NCBI RefSeq assembly: GCF_000373645.1
Contig: NZ_KB892009.1
Location: 77,780-141,779, forward strand
Length of the DNA: 64,000 nt
Reading direction: 5' to 3'
Origin: Streptomyces sp. ATexAB-D23
GTDB lineage: Bacteria; Actinomycetota; Actinomycetes; Streptomycetales; Streptomycetaceae
In this document: in pieces, positions 42,415-52,382 of the stretch
Numbering within the stretch: the first letter of the stretch is position 1
Layout of the letters: the number at the start of each line of letters is the position of its first letter
Made by a program: the position numbers and the translations under genes
Notes under the pieces: model-generated
Told to the model about the DNA's origin: nothing
Database searches by the model: none
Seen by the model: only the letters and a program-made list of their open reading frames with translations

Positions 42415-43860
42415 ATGACCTCCACCCACGCCTTCTGGCTGGCCGGCCGCGAGGCCACCGGCGAGGAAAGCTTCGACGTCACCAACCCCTGGGACGGCCG
42501 GCTCGTCGGCACCGTCGGCGTACCGACCGGGGCCCAGGTCGAGGAGGCCGTCGCCGCCGCACACGCCGTGCGCGAGGAGTTCGCCGCCACCCCGGCCCAC
42601 GTGCGCGCCGCCGCGCTCGACCACGTGGCCCGCCGGCTGACCGAGCGCACCGAGGAGATCGCCCAGCTGATCTCCGCCGAGAACGGCAAGCCGGTCAAGT
42701 GGGCGCGCGGCGAGGTCGGCCGGGCCGTCTCCGTCTTCCGCTTCGCCTCCGAGGAGGCCCGCCGCTTCAACAGCGGCGAGGCCCAGCGCCTGGACACCGA
42801 TGCCGGGGGCACCGGCCGGCTCGGCCTGACCCGGCGCTTCCCGCGCGGCACCGTCCTCGGCATCGCGCCCTTCAACTTCCCGCTGAACCTGAGCGCCCAC
42901 AAGGTCGCCCCGGCCATCGCCGTCGGCGTCCCGATCATCCTCAAGCCCGCCCCGGCCACCCCGATCTCCTCGCTGGTGCTGGGCGAACTGCTGGCCGAGA
43001 CCGACCTGCCGGCCGGCTCCTGGTCCGTGCTGACGGTCCCCAACGACCGGATGCCTGCCCTCGTCCAGGACGAGCGGCTGCCCGTGATCTCCTTCACCGG
43101 GTCCGCCCCCGTCGGTTACGCGATCATGGACTCGGTGCCCCGTAAGCACTGCACGCTGGAACTCGGCGGCAACGGCGCGGCCGTGGTGCTCGGCGACTGG
43201 GCCTCCGAAGAGGACCTGGACCGGGCCGCGAGCCGTATCGCGACCTTCTCCAACTACCAGGGCGGCCAGTCCTGCATCTCGGTGCAGCGCGTCATCGCGG
43301 ACGCGGCCGTCTACGACCGGCTGCTCCCGAAGATCGTCGCGGCGGTCGGGGCCCAGGTCACCGGAGACCCGTCCGACCCGGCCACCGACGTCGGCCCGCT
43401 GGTCGACGAGGCGGCCGCCCGGCGCGTCGAGTCCTGGGTCGACGAGGCCGTCGCCGCCGGGGCCCGGCTGCTCACCGGCGGGAAGCGCGACGGCTCGACG
43501 TACGCGCCGACCGTCCTCGCCGAACTGCCCGACGGCGTCACGCTTGCCGCCGAGGAGGTCTTCGGACCGGTCCTCTCGGTGCAGCGGGTGGACGGCGAGG
43601 CCGAGGCGTTCGCCGCCGTCAACACCTCCAAGTACGGGCTCCAGGCAGGCGTGTTCACCCACGACATCCAGGCCGCCTTCCGCGCCCACCGCGCGCTGGA
43701 GGTCGGCGGCGTGATCATCGGCGACGTCCCCTCGTACCGCGCCGACCAGATGCCGTACGGCGGTGCCAAGCAGTCCGGCGTGGGCCGCGAGGGCGTCCGG
43801 TACGCGATGGACGACTACACCTACGAGCGCGTCCTGGTCCTCACCGGCCTCGCGCTGTAG
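42415..43860 (+). CDS. Aldehyde dehydrogenase family protein
   Basis: A second NAD(P)-dependent aldehyde dehydrogenase, 481 residues, not closely similar to the first. Key sites are APFNFPLNL, LKPAPATPISSL, the general-base Glu in LELGGNGAA, the nucleophile Cys in GGQSCISVQR, and EEVFGPVLSV. The residues around Cys (QSCISVQR) match the succinate-semialdehyde and betaine-type subgroup less than the first enzyme; the substrate is uncertain. ATG 42415 is preceded by GAAGGGCCGG. It lies directly after pucR and ends at a strong palindromic terminator, so it is probably a single-gene unit. Confidence 0.9.
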   Translation: MTSTHAFWLAGREATGEESFDVTNPWDGRLVGTVGVPTGAQVEEAVAAAHAVREEFAATPAHVRAAALDHVARRLTERTEEIAQLISAENGKPVKWARGEVGRAVSVFRFASEEARRFNSGEAQRLDTDAGGTGRLGLTRRFPRGTVLGIAPFNFPLNLSAHKVAPAIAVGVPIILKPAPATPISSLVLGELLAETDLPAGSWSVLTVPNDRMPALVQDERLPVISFTGSAPVGYAIMDSVPRKHCTLELGGNGAAVVLGDWASEEDLDRAASRIATFSNYQGGQSCISVQRVIADAAVYDRLLPKIVAAVGAQVTGDPSDPATDVGPLVDEAAARRVESWVDEAVAAGARLLTGGKRDGSTYAPTVLAELPDGVTLAAEEVFGPVLSVQRVDGEAEAFAAVNTSKYGLQAGVFTHDIQAAFRAHRALEVGGVIIGDVPSYRADQMPYGGAKQSGVGREGVRYAMDDYTYERVLVLTGLAL

Positions 43861-43870
43861 CCGGGGCGGA

Positions 43871-43900
43871 CCGCCGCGTGCGGCATGCCGCACGCGGCGG
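43871..43900. terminator. Perfect 30-bp palindromic terminator
   Basis: CCGCCGCGTGCGGCA is followed directly by its complement TGCCGCACGCGGCGG, with no loop bases. In RNA a 13-bp stem with a four-base loop is likely. It sits 10 bp after the aldehyde dehydrogenase stop. Confidence 0.75.
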
Positions 43901-44073
43901 CGGGCAGTGGAGTGGCGGCCGACCCGATCGGCGCCCCGAGGCTGGTGGGGCCTGCCGGAATCGGGTACATACGGACAAGTAGAACCGGTCAGGCACGCAC
44001 GGCGGACGGTCCCCGCACCGCACGCGCGCCTGCCGGGTCCACCCACCCGACGACGCGGCGAGGTGAGCTCCTC

Positions 44074-46020
44074 ATGTCCGCTCCATCCGCACAACAGCAC
44101 ACGCCCAAGGTCTCCGAACGCGAAGCGCGCCGGGTGGCCGAGGACGCGCGGGAACGGGACTGGCGCAAACCCAGTTTCGCCAAGGAACTCTTCCTGGGCC
44201 GCTTCCGCCTCGACCTGATCCACCCGCACCCGCTGCCCGCGGGCGAGGACGTCCGGCGCGGTGAGGAATTCCTCGCCCGGCTGCGCGAGTTCTGCGAGAC
44301 CAGGGTCGACGGGGCCCTGATCGAACGCGAGGCACGGATTCCCGACGAGGTGATCACCGGCCTCAAGGAACTCGGCGCGCTCGGCATGAAGATCGACGTC
44401 AAGTACGGCGGTCTCGGCCTGACCCAGGTCTACTACAACCGCGCCCTCGCGCTGGCCGGTTCCGCGAGCCCGGCGATCGGCGCCCTGCTCTCGGCCCACC
44501 AGTCCATCGGGGTGCCGCAGCCGCTGAAGACCTTCGGCAGCCAGGAGCAGAAGGACACCTTCCTGCCCCGGCTGGCCCGTACGGACATCTCCGCGTTCCT
44601 GCTCACCGAGCCGGACGTCGGCTCCGACCCGGCCCGGCTGGCCACCTCCGCCGTGCCGGACGGCGACGACTACGTCCTGGACGGCGTCAAGCTGTGGACG
44701 ACCAACGGGGTCGTCGCCGACCTGCTGGTCGTCATGGCCCGGGTCCCGGAGTCGGAGGGCCACCGGGGCGGCATCACCGCCTTCGTGGTCGAGGCGGACG
44801 CCCCCGGGATCACCGTGGAGCACCGCAACGCCTTCATGGGCCTGCGCGGCATCGAGAACGGCGTCACCCGCTTCCACCAGGTGCGCGTCCCCGCCGCCAA
44901 CCGCATCGGGCCGGAGGGCGCCGGACTCAGGATCGCGCTCACCACCCTCAACACCGGACGGCTCTCGCTGCCCGCCATGTGCGTCGGCTCGGGCAAGTGG
45001 TGCCTGAAGATCGCCCGCGAGTGGTCGGCCGTCCGCGAGCAGTGGGGCAGGCCGGTCGCCAGGCACGAGGCCGTCGGCGCCAAGATCTCCTTCATCGCCG
45101 CGACCACCTTCGCCCTCGAAGCCGTGGTCGACCTCGCCTCGCAGATGGCGGACGAGAACCGCAACGACATCCGCATCGAGGCGGCCCTCGCCAAGCTGTA
45201 CGGCTCCGAGATGGGCTGTCTGATCGCCGACGAACTGGTCCAGATCCGCGGCGGACGCGGCTTCGAGACCGCCGCCTCCCTCGCCGCCCGGGGCGAACGG
45301 GCCGTGCCCGCCGAGCAGATGCTCCGCGACATGCGGATCAACCGGATCTTCGAGGGCTCCACGGAGATCATGCACCTGCTGATCGCCCGCGAGGCCGTCG
45401 ACGCCCACCTGAAGGTCGCCGGGGACATCATCGACCCCGACAAACCGCTCTCCGCCAAGGCGAAGGCCGGCGCCGACGCGGCCGGCTTCTACGCCAAGTG
45501 GCTGCCCAAGCTCGTCGCGGGCCCCGGACAGCTCCCGCGCGCCTACGCCGAGTTCCACCCGGCGGGCCACGTCGACCTCGCCACCCACCTGCGCTACGTC
45601 GAACGCGCCTCGCGCAAGCTCGCCCGGTCCACGTTCTACGCCATGTCCCGCTGGCAGGGCCGGATGGAGACCAAGCAGGGCTTCCTCGGCCGGATCGTCG
45701 ACATCGGCGCGGAACTCTTCGCGATGAGCGCCGCCTGCGTCCGCGCCGAGCACCTGCGCACCGCCGACGACCACGGCCGCGAGGCCTACCAGCTCGCCGA
45801 CGCCTTCTGCCGGCAGGCCCGCATCCGGGTCGAGGAGCTGTTCACCCGGCTCTGGTTCAACACCGACGACCTCGACCGGCGCGTGGTCGACGGCGTCCTG
45901 TCCGGCACGTACGCCTGGCTGGAGGAGGGCGTGGTGGACCCGAGCGGAGAGGGCCCCTGGATCGCGGACGCCACCCCCGGCCCCTCCACGAAGGACAACG
46001 TCCACCGGCCCATCCGCTGA
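44074..46020 (+). CDS. Acyl-CoA dehydrogenase, long-chain ACAD9/VLCAD-like
   Basis: FAD-dependent acyl-CoA dehydrogenase of 648 residues, longer than the usual 380. It has an N-terminal extension (about 60 residues), the three-domain ACAD core, and a C-terminal domain of about 200 residues as in VLCAD and ACAD9. FAD- and substrate-binding sites include FLLTEPDVGSDPA, KLWTTNGVVADL, QIRGGRGFE and NRIFEGSTEIMH (catalytic Glu). It should catalyse the first beta-oxidation step on long acyl-CoAs. ATG 44074 follows AGGTGAG at 44061-44067. It stands alone between two terminators. Confidence 0.93.
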   Translation: MSAPSAQQHTPKVSEREARRVAEDARERDWRKPSFAKELFLGRFRLDLIHPHPLPAGEDVRRGEEFLARLREFCETRVDGALIEREARIPDEVITGLKELGALGMKIDVKYGGLGLTQVYYNRALALAGSASPAIGALLSAHQSIGVPQPLKTFGSQEQKDTFLPRLARTDISAFLLTEPDVGSDPARLATSAVPDGDDYVLDGVKLWTTNGVVADLLVVMARVPESEGHRGGITAFVVEADAPGITVEHRNAFMGLRGIENGVTRFHQVRVPAANRIGPEGAGLRIALTTLNTGRLSLPAMCVGSGKWCLKIAREWSAVREQWGRPVARHEAVGAKISFIAATTFALEAVVDLASQMADENRNDIRIEAALAKLYGSEMGCLIADELVQIRGGRGFETAASLAARGERAVPAEQMLRDMRINRIFEGSTEIMHLLIAREAVDAHLKVAGDIIDPDKPLSAKAKAGADAAGFYAKWLPKLVAGPGQLPRAYAEFHPAGHVDLATHLRYVERASRKLARSTFYAMSRWQGRMETKQGFLGRIVDIGAELFAMSAACVRAEHLRTADDHGREAYQLADAFCRQARIRVEELFTRLWFNTDDLDRRVVDGVLSGTYAWLEEGVVDPSGEGPWIADATPGPSTKDNVHRPIR

Positions 46021-46033
46021 GCCACCGGGCACC

Positions 46034-46066
46034 GCGGGGCTCGTCCAGTCGCTGGACGGGCCCCGC
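46034..46066 (+). terminator. Terminator after the acyl-CoA dehydrogenase
   Basis: GCGGGGCTCGTCCAG (46034-46048) pairs with CTGGACGGGCCCCGC (46052-46066), with one G-U, around a TCG loop. It lies 13 bp after the stop and 34 bp before the EPSP-synthase homologue. Confidence 0.75.
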
Positions 46067-46099
46067 CGCCCGCTGCCCGGCACGGCAGGATGGGGGCCC

Positions 46100-47344
46100 G
46101 TGACCGTCACCCATGTCCCCGGTTCCAAGTCCGTCACCGCGCGCGCCCTCTTCCTGGCCGCCGCCGCGAACGGCCGCAGCACGCTCGTACGCCCCCTGAG
46201 CTCGGACGACACCGAGGGGTTCGCCGCCGGGCTCACCGCGCTCGGATACGCCGTCGAGCAGGAGGCGGAGCAGTGGCACATCACGGGCCGCCCCGCCGGA
46301 CCCGCCGCCACCGAGGCCGACGTCTACTGCCGCGACGGGGCGACCACCGCCCGCTTCCTGCCCACCCTCGCCGCCGCCGGCTCCCGCGGCAGCTACCGCT
46401 TCGACGCCTCCGCGCAGATGCGCCGCCGCCCCCTCGCCCCGCTCACCGAGGCGCTGCGCACGCTCGGCGTCGACCTGCGCCACGAGGACGCCGAGGGCCA
46501 CCACCCGCTGCGGATCGAGGCCGCCGGCATCAAGGGCGGCGAACTCACCCTGGACGCCGGGCAGTCCAGCCAGTACCTCACCGCCCTGCTGATGCTCGGA
46601 CCGCTCACGGAGACCGGGCTGCGGATCACCGTCACCGACCTCGTATCGGCGCCGTACATCGAGATCACCCTCGCGATGATGCGCTCCTTCGGCGTCGAGG
46701 TCACCCGGAGCGGCCCCGGGAACACCGTCTTCACCGTCCCGCCCGGCGGCTACCGTGCCACCACCTACGCGGTCGAACCCGACGCCTCCACCGCGAGCTA
46801 CTTCTTCGCCGCGGCGGCCCTCACCGGCCGCGAGGTCACCGTCCCCGGGCTCGGCGACGGCGCGCTCCAGGGAGACCTGCGGTTCGTCGACGTACTGCGC
46901 CGCATGGGCGCGGACGTCCGCACGGCGGGCGGCTCCACCACGGTCCGCTCCACCGGCACCCTGAGCGGCCTCACCGTCAACATGCGCGACATCTCCGACA
47001 CCATGCCGACCCTCGCCGCGCTCGCCCCCTTCGCCTCGGGGCCCGTACGCATCGAGGACGTCGGCAACACCCGCGTGAAGGAGTGCGACCGGCTGGAGGC
47101 GTGCGCGGGCAACCTCCGGCGGATGGGCGTCACGGTCGCCACCGGACCCGACTGGATCGAGATCCGGCCCGGCACACCCCGGCCCGTGGAGATCGAGACC
47201 CACGGCGACCACCGCATCGTCATGTCGTTCGCCGTCACCGGCCTGCGCACCCCGGGCCTCACGTACGACGACCCCGGCTGCGTACGCAAGACGTTCCCCG
47301 GATTCCACGAGGCGTTCGCCGCGTACGCCGGCGCCACCGGCTGA
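46100..47344 (+). CDS. aroA: EPSP synthase (AroA) family protein
   Basis: 3-Phosphoshikimate 1-carboxyvinyltransferase family, 414 residues. The expected step joins PEP and shikimate-3-phosphate in the chorismate pathway. N-terminal VPGSKSVTARALFLAAAA corresponds to PGSKSxSNRALLLAALA. The second motif, RVKECDRLEA, and the third, HGDHRIVMSFAV, are good. The central motif, normally LGNAGTAMR, reads CRDGATTARFL here (Cys77 onward). The protein could be a paralogue with altered PEP-site properties rather than the main AroA. GTG 46100; the N-terminus is shorter than usual by about ten residues. A hairpin follows. Confidence 0.82.
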   Translation: MTVTHVPGSKSVTARALFLAAAANGRSTLVRPLSSDDTEGFAAGLTALGYAVEQEAEQWHITGRPAGPAATEADVYCRDGATTARFLPTLAAAGSRGSYRFDASAQMRRRPLAPLTEALRTLGVDLRHEDAEGHHPLRIEAAGIKGGELTLDAGQSSQYLTALLMLGPLTETGLRITVTDLVSAPYIEITLAMMRSFGVEVTRSGPGNTVFTVPPGGYRATTYAVEPDASTASYFFAAAALTGREVTVPGLGDGALQGDLRFVDVLRRMGADVRTAGGSTTVRSTGTLSGLTVNMRDISDTMPTLAALAPFASGPVRIEDVGNTRVKECDRLEACAGNLRRMGVTVATGPDWIEIRPGTPRPVEIETHGDHRIVMSFAVTGLRTPGLTYDDPGCVRKTFPGFHEAFAAYAGATG

Positions 47345-47351
47345 GGCAGGG

Positions 47352-47398
47352 GCGGGGACAGGACACGCGCGGCCCCACCCGGGACGCCCTGTCCCCGC
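47352..47398 (+). terminator. Hairpin between the AroA homologue and dxr
   Basis: GCGGGGACAGG (47352-47362) pairs with CCTGTCCCCGC (47388-47398), a perfect 11-bp stem with a 25-base loop. It may act as a terminator; dxr starts 30 bp later. Confidence 0.55.
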
Positions 47399-47427
47399 AC
47401 ACAGAGCGAGCGGCGACAATGGGGGCC

Positions 47428-48681
47428 ATGACCGACAGCCCCGCTCCTCTCGCCGACCCGCACCTCGTCTTCGACGCCGTGGAAGGCCGCCGGGATCTCG
47501 TCATCCTCGGCTCCACCGGGTCCATCGGCACCCAGGCCATCGACCTGGTGCTGCGCAACCCCGACCGCTTCCGTGTCACCGCGCTGTCCGCGGCCGGCGG
47601 CCGGGTCGCCCTCCTCGCCGAGCAGGCCCGCCTGCTGAAGGTACGCACGGTCGCGGTCGCCTCGGCCGAGGCCGTACCGGCGCTGCGCGAGGCCCTGCGA
47701 CAGGAGTACGGGACGGCCGAGCCGCTGCCCGAGATCCTGGCCGGGCCCGACGCCGCCGCGGACCTGGCCGCGAGCGACTGCCACACCGTGCTGAACGGCA
47801 TCACCGGGTCCATCGGCCTCGCCCCCACCCTGGCCGCGCTGAAGGCGGGCCGCACGCTGGCGCTCGCCAACAAGGAATCGCTGATCGTCGGCGGCCCCCT
47901 CGTCAAGGCGCTCGCCGCGCCGGGCCAGATCATCCCGGTCGACTCGGAGCACGCGGCGCTCTTCCAGGCGCTCGCCGCCGGCACGCGCGCCGATGTGCGC
48001 CGGCTCGTCGTCACCGCGTCCGGCGGCCCGTTCCGGGGACGGACCAGGAGCGAACTCGCCGACGTCACCCGGGAGCAGGCCCTCGCCCACCCGACCTGGG
48101 CCATGGGCCCGGTCATCACGGTCAACTCGGCGACCCTGGTCAACAAGGGACTCGAAGTCATCGAGGCGCACCTCCTCTACGACATCCCCTTCGACCGCAT
48201 CGAGGTCGTCGTCCACCCGCAGTCCTACGTGCACTCCATGGTCGAGTTCACCGACGGCTCCACCCTCGCCCAGTGCACCCCGCCCGACATGGGCGGCCCG
48301 ATCGCCATCGGTCTCGGCTGGCCGCAGCGCGTTCCGGACGCGGCCCCCGTCTTCGACTGGACGAAGGCGTCCAGCTGGGAGTTCTTCCCGCTGGACACCG
48401 AGGCCTTCCCGTCCGTCGGCCTCGCCCGGCACGTGGGCGCGCTGGGCGGCACCGCGCCCGCCGTGTTCAACGCGGCCAACGAGGAGTGCGTCGACGCGTT
48501 CCTGTCCGGCAGGCTGCCCTTCAACGGCATCATGGACACGGTCACCGCGGTGGTGACCGAACACGGAACGCCCGCCTCGGGAACTTCTCTCACCGTCGCG
48601 GACGTCCTTGAAGCGGAGACCTGGGCACGGACCCGGGCCCGGGAACTCTCGGCCAAGGCCACTGCGGAGGCACGCGCATGA
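47428..48681 (+). CDS. dxr: 1-Deoxy-D-xylulose 5-phosphate reductoisomerase
   Basis: MEP-pathway enzyme converting DXP to MEP with NADPH, the fosmidomycin target. In its 417 residues are the NADPH site [11 protein letters not shown], the metal/substrate loop [10 protein letters not shown] and [13 protein letters not shown], then [26 protein letters not shown] and the C-terminal helical domain. Compared with E. coli Dxr (398 residues) it has a slightly longer N-terminus. ATG 47428 follows GGGGG; ATG 47419 is in frame too. Together with ispG it feeds isoprenoid (undecaprenyl, menaquinone, terpenoid) synthesis. It overlaps the site-2 protease by 4 bp. Confidence 0.97.
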   Translation: MTDSPAPLADPHLVFDAVEGRRDLVILGSTGSIGTQAIDLVLRNPDRFRVTALSAAGGRVALLAEQARLLKVRTVAVASAEAVPALREALRQEYGTAEPLPEILAGPDAAADLAASDCHTVLNGITGSIGLAPTLAALKAGRTLALANKESLIVGGPLVKALAAPGQIIPVDSEHAALFQALAAGTRADVRRLVVTASGGPFRGRTRSELADVTREQALAHPTWAMGPVITVNSATLVNKGLEVIEAHLLYDIPFDRIEVVVHPQSYVHSMVEFTDGSTLAQCTPPDMGGPIAIGLGWPQRVPDAAPVFDWTKASSWEFFPLDTEAFPSVGLARHVGALGGTAPAVFNAANEECVDAFLSGRLPFNGIMDTVTAVVTEHGTPASGTSLTVADVLEAETWARTRARELSAKATAEARA

Positions 48682-49988
48682 GCATGACGACGATCCTGCT
48701 GACGATTCTCGGCATCGCCGTCTTCGTGTTCGGTCTGCTGTTCTCCATCGCCTGGCACGAGCTGGGCCACCTCTCCACCGCCAAGCTCTTCGGCATCCGC
48801 GTCCCGCAGTACATGGTCGGCTTCGGCCCGACCATCTGGTCGCGCAAGAAGGGCGACACCGAGTACGGCATCAAGGCCATCCCGGCCGGCGGCTACATCC
48901 GCATGATCGGGATGTTCCCGCCCGGGGCGGACGGCCGTCTTGAGGCGCGCTCCACCTCGCCCTGGCGCGGCATGATCGAGGACGCCAGATCCGCCGCCTT
49001 CGAAGAGCTGGAACCGGGCGACGAGAAACGCCTCTTCTACACGCGCAAGCCGTGGAAGCGCGTGATCGTCATGTTCGCCGGACCGTTCATGAACCTGGTC
49101 CTGGCCGTGGCGATCTTCCTCGGCGTCGCCATGACCTTCGGCTTCCAGACCAACACCACCGAGGTCGCCGGCGTCCAGCAGTGCGTCATCCCGCAGAGCG
49201 CGGAGCGCGAGACCTGCGAGAAGTCCGACGCGGTCTCGCCCGCGAAGGCCGCCGGCCTCAAGGAGGGCGACAAGATCGTCGCCTTCGACGGCGAGCGCAT
49301 CGACGAGTGGTCCACCCTCTCCGACCGCATCCGCGACACCATCGGCCCGGCCACCATCACGGTCGAGCGCGACGGACAGGAGAAGACCCTGCACGCCGTG
49401 CTCCTGAAGAACGCCGTCGCCAAGAAGGACTCCCGCGGCGAGGCGGTCGCCGGTGAGTACGTCACGGCCGGCTACCTCGGCTTCGCCGCCCAGTCGGAGA
49501 TCCTGCCGCTCTCCTTCGGCGACTCGGTCGTCCGCATGGGCGACATGATCGAGAACGGCGTCGACTCGATCGTGGCCCTGCCGTCCAAGATCCCCGCCCT
49601 CTGGGACGCGGCCTTCAGCGACGGAGAACGCGCGGCCGACTCCCCGGTCGGTGTCGTCGGCGCGGCGAGGATCGGCGGCGAGGTGATGACGCTGGACGTC
49701 CCGGCCGAGAACCAGATCGCGATGATGCTGTTCCTGCTGGCCGGCTTCAACCTCTCGCTGTTCCTCTTCAACATGCTGCCGCTGCTCCCGCTCGACGGCG
49801 GCCACATCGCGGGGGCCCTGTGGGAGGCGCTGCGGCGCAACGCGGCCCGGATCTTCAAGCGCCCCGACCCCGGCCCGTTCGACGTCGCCAAGCTGATGCC
49901 GGTCGCCTACGTGGTCGCCGGGGTCTTCATCTGCTTCACCCTGCTCGTCCTCGTCGCCGACGTGGTCAACCCGGTCAAGATCACCTGA
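48678..49988 (+). CDS. Site-2 protease (M50, Rip1/RseP-like)
   Basis: Intramembrane zinc metalloprotease of 436 residues. The first membrane segment contains the zinc-binding HELGH (His27, Glu28, His31). A PDZ domain is visible at about 170-270 ([18 protein letters not shown]). The C-terminal [12 protein letters not shown] gives the third ligand Asp. Similar proteases (Rip1 in M. tuberculosis) cut anti-sigma factors and membrane proteins. The order dxr-protease-ispG-GNAT is conserved in actinobacteria, including mycobacteria. ATG 48678 overlaps the dxr stop. Substrates here are unknown. Confidence 0.95.
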   Translation: MSMTTILLTILGIAVFVFGLLFSIAWHELGHLSTAKLFGIRVPQYMVGFGPTIWSRKKGDTEYGIKAIPAGGYIRMIGMFPPGADGRLEARSTSPWRGMIEDARSAAFEELEPGDEKRLFYTRKPWKRVIVMFAGPFMNLVLAVAIFLGVAMTFGFQTNTTEVAGVQQCVIPQSAERETCEKSDAVSPAKAAGLKEGDKIVAFDGERIDEWSTLSDRIRDTIGPATITVERDGQEKTLHAVLLKNAVAKKDSRGEAVAGEYVTAGYLGFAAQSEILPLSFGDSVVRMGDMIENGVDSIVALPSKIPALWDAAFSDGERAADSPVGVVGAARIGGEVMTLDVPAENQIAMMLFLLAGFNLSLFLFNMLPLLPLDGGHIAGALWEALRRNAARIFKRPDPGPFDVAKLMPVAYVVAGVFICFTLLVLVADVVNPVKIT

Positions 49989-50173
49989 CCGGGGCGGCCC
50001 GCCCGCCCGGTGCACCGCGAGTGACGGCCGGTGCGCACGGCGCGTCCGGACAGCCCGACATTCCGTGCGGGCCCGGACGCGGTGTGCTCCCGGCCGCTCT
50101 CGGTGACGTAACCTCGAAGGCCGGAGCCCGCCGATACCGGGACCTCGATCCACACCTTGGGGATGCTCAGCGC

Positions 50174-51328
50174 ATGACTGCGATTTCTCTCGGAATGCCC
50201 GCCGTTCCGACCAAGCTCGCCGAACGGCGGGTCAGCCGCCAGATCCAGGTCGGCTCGGTGGCGGTCGGCGGGGACGCACCGGTCTCGGTGCAGTCGATGA
50301 CGACGACACGTACGTCGGACATCGGCGCGACGCTTCAGCAGATCGCCGAACTCACCGCGTCCGGCTGCCAGATCGTGCGCGTGGCCTGCCCGACCCAGGA
50401 CGACGCGGACGCCCTGAAGACCATCGCCACCAAGTCGCAGATCCCGGTGATCGCGGACATCCACTTCCAGCCGAAGTACGTGTTCGCCGCGATCGACGCC
50501 GGCTGTGCGGCGGTACGCGTGAACCCCGGCAACATCAAGCAGTTCGACGACAAGGTCAAGGAGATCGCGCGGGCCGCGAAGGACGCCGGCACCCCCATCC
50601 GGATCGGCGTCAACGCCGGTTCGCTGGACGCGCGACTGCTCAAGAAGTACGGCAAGGCCACCCCCGAGGCGCTCGTCGAGTCGGCGCTCTGGGAGGCGTC
50701 GCTCTTCGAGGAGCACGACTTCCGCGACATCAAGATCTCGGTCAAGCACAACGACCCGGTCGTGATGGTCAACGCCTACCGCCAGCTCGCCGCCCAGTGC
50801 GACTACCCGCTGCACCTCGGCGTCACCGAGGCCGGCCCCGCCTTCCAGGGCACCATCAAGTCGGCCGTCGCCTTCGGCGCCCTGCTCAGCGAGGGCATCG
50901 GCGACACCATCCGCGTCTCGCTGTCCGCGCCGCCGGCCGAGGAGGTCAAGGTCGGGCTCCAGATCCTGGAGTCGCTCAACCTCAAGCAGCGCCGCCTCGA
51001 GATCGTCTCCTGCCCCTCCTGCGGCCGCGCCCAGGTCGACGTCTACAAGCTCGCGGACCAGGTCAGCGCCGGTCTGGAGGGCATGGAGGTGCCGCTGCGC
51101 GTCGCGGTCATGGGCTGCGTCGTCAACGGACCCGGCGAAGCCCGCGAGGCCGACCTCGGCGTCGCCTCCGGCAACGGCAAGGGCCAAATCTTCGTCAAGG
51201 GCGAGGTCATCAAGACCGTCCCCGAGTCGAAGATCGTGGAGACCCTCATCGAGGAAGCCATGAAGATCGCCGAGCAGATGGAGAAGGACGGCATCGCCTC
51301 CGGCGAGCCCGAGGTCTCCATCAGCTGA
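50174..51328 (+). CDS. ispG: 4-Hydroxy-3-methylbut-2-enyl-diphosphate synthase
   Basis: IspG/GcpE (384 residues) reduces the cyclic diphosphate MEcPP to HMBPP with a 4Fe-4S cluster, the penultimate MEP step. Cluster ligands are in [12 protein letters not shown] (CxxC) and [10 protein letters not shown] (third Cys). The TIM-barrel part has [21 protein letters not shown] and [12 protein letters not shown] 50174 is preceded by GCTCAGCGC, a poor ribosome site. TAACCT at 50109-50114 is a possible -10 in the 185-bp gap after the protease gene. A hairpin at 51335-51381 follows. Confidence 0.97.
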   Translation: MTAISLGMPAVPTKLAERRVSRQIQVGSVAVGGDAPVSVQSMTTTRTSDIGATLQQIAELTASGCQIVRVACPTQDDADALKTIATKSQIPVIADIHFQPKYVFAAIDAGCAAVRVNPGNIKQFDDKVKEIARAAKDAGTPIRIGVNAGSLDARLLKKYGKATPEALVESALWEASLFEEHDFRDIKISVKHNDPVVMVNAYRQLAAQCDYPLHLGVTEAGPAFQGTIKSAVAFGALLSEGIGDTIRVSLSAPPAEEVKVGLQILESLNLKQRRLEIVSCPSCGRAQVDVYKLADQVSAGLEGMEVPLRVAVMGCVVNGPGEAREADLGVASGNGKGQIFVKGEVIKTVPESKIVETLIEEAMKIAEQMEKDGIASGEPEVSIS

Positions 51329-51334
51329 GCCCAC

Positions 51335-51381
51335 GCGCCCCGCGACCGCGCCCCGCCGGAGGAACCACCTTCGCGGGGCGC
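51335..51381 (+). terminator. Hairpin after ispG
   Basis: GCGCCCCGCGA (51335-51345) pairs with TCGCGGGGCGC (51371-51381), a perfect 11-bp stem around a 25-base loop, 6 bp after the ispG stop. Confidence 0.6.
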
Positions 51382-51496
51382 GGCCCGTGAGCGGGCTCAC
51401 CGCGTCCGCCGGAAGCCGTTCCCGGGCACGGGCGGCGTCGGCCGGGCTCTTTGGGTACAGTGCGGAAATCAGCAGACCGCATGGTGAGGCCCCCTC

Positions 51497-52342
51497 GTGT
51501 TGACGCACACCACCACCCGGGTCCTCGAACCCAGCGACCTCGGCGCCGCCCTCGCGGTGCTCGAGAGCGAACCCGTGACCAACGCCTTCGTGACGTCCCG
51601 CGTCCAGATCGCGGGTCTCGACCCCTGGCGCCTCGGCGGCGAGATGTGGGGCTGGTACGCCGACGGCCACCTGCGCTCCCTGTGCTACTCGGGCGCCAAC
51701 CTCGTCCCCATCTGCGCGGGCCCCGAAGCCGTACGCGCCTTCGCCGACCGCGCCCGCAGGGCCGGCCGCCGCTGCTCCTCGATCGTCGGCCCCGCCGAGC
51801 CCACCGCCCAGCTCTGGCGGCTCCTCGAACCGGGCTGGGGCCCGGCCCGCGAGGTCCGGGCCAACCAGCCCCTCATGGAGACCGAGAGCCCGTCCGCCGA
51901 CGTGGCACCCGACCCGCTCGTCCGCCGCGTCCGCAAGGACGAGATGGACATCCTCATGCCGGCCTGCGTGGCCATGTTCACCGAGGAGGTCGGCATCTCC
52001 CCGCTCGCCGGCGACGGCGGCCTCCTCTACCAGGCCCGCGTCGCCGAACTCATCGCCGCCGGCCGCTCCTTCGCCCGGATCGACGACGGCAAGGTCGTCT
52101 TCAAGGCGGAGATCGGCGCCACCACCTCCCAGGCCTGCCAGATCCAGGGTGTGTGGGTCGCCCCCGAGTACCGCGGGCGCGGCCTCTCCGAGACCGGCAT
52201 GGCCGCCGTCGTGCGGTACGCGCTGGCCGATGTCGCCCCGGTCGTCAGCCTCTACGTCAACGACTACAACACCCCCGCGCGCAGGGCCTACCACCGCATC
52301 GGCTTCCGCGAGACCGGCGCGTTCATGAGCGTGCTGTTCTGA
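51497..52342 (+). CDS. GNAT acetyltransferase with DUF4081 domain
   Basis: A 281-residue protein with an N-terminal DUF4081 region (about 1-130) and a C-terminal GNAT acetyltransferase fold with the acetyl-CoA loop VAPEYRGRGLSETGMAAV and the C-terminal strand VSLYVNDYN. This is the actinobacterial GNAT found after ispG; the mycobacterial homologue (next to gcpE) is likewise uncharacterised. GTG 51497 heads the protein. TACAGT at 51456-51461 may be its -10. The substrate is unknown. A second GNAT follows 40 bp later. Confidence 0.9.
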   Translation: MLTHTTTRVLEPSDLGAALAVLESEPVTNAFVTSRVQIAGLDPWRLGGEMWGWYADGHLRSLCYSGANLVPICAGPEAVRAFADRARRAGRRCSSIVGPAEPTAQLWRLLEPGWGPAREVRANQPLMETESPSADVAPDPLVRRVRKDEMDILMPACVAMFTEEVGISPLAGDGGLLYQARVAELIAAGRSFARIDDGKVVFKAEIGATTSQACQIQGVWVAPEYRGRGLSETGMAAVVRYALADVAPVVSLYVNDYNTPARRAYHRIGFRETGAFMSVLF

Positions 52343-52382
52343 CCCGGCCCCGGGCCGGCGGCCCGGACAGTAGGGTCGCTCC

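Noticed and set aside
42325..46311. Minus-strand open frame of 1328 codons
   Set aside because: It is antisense to an aldehyde and an acyl-CoA dehydrogenase with complete motifs. Such frames arise from high third-position GC.
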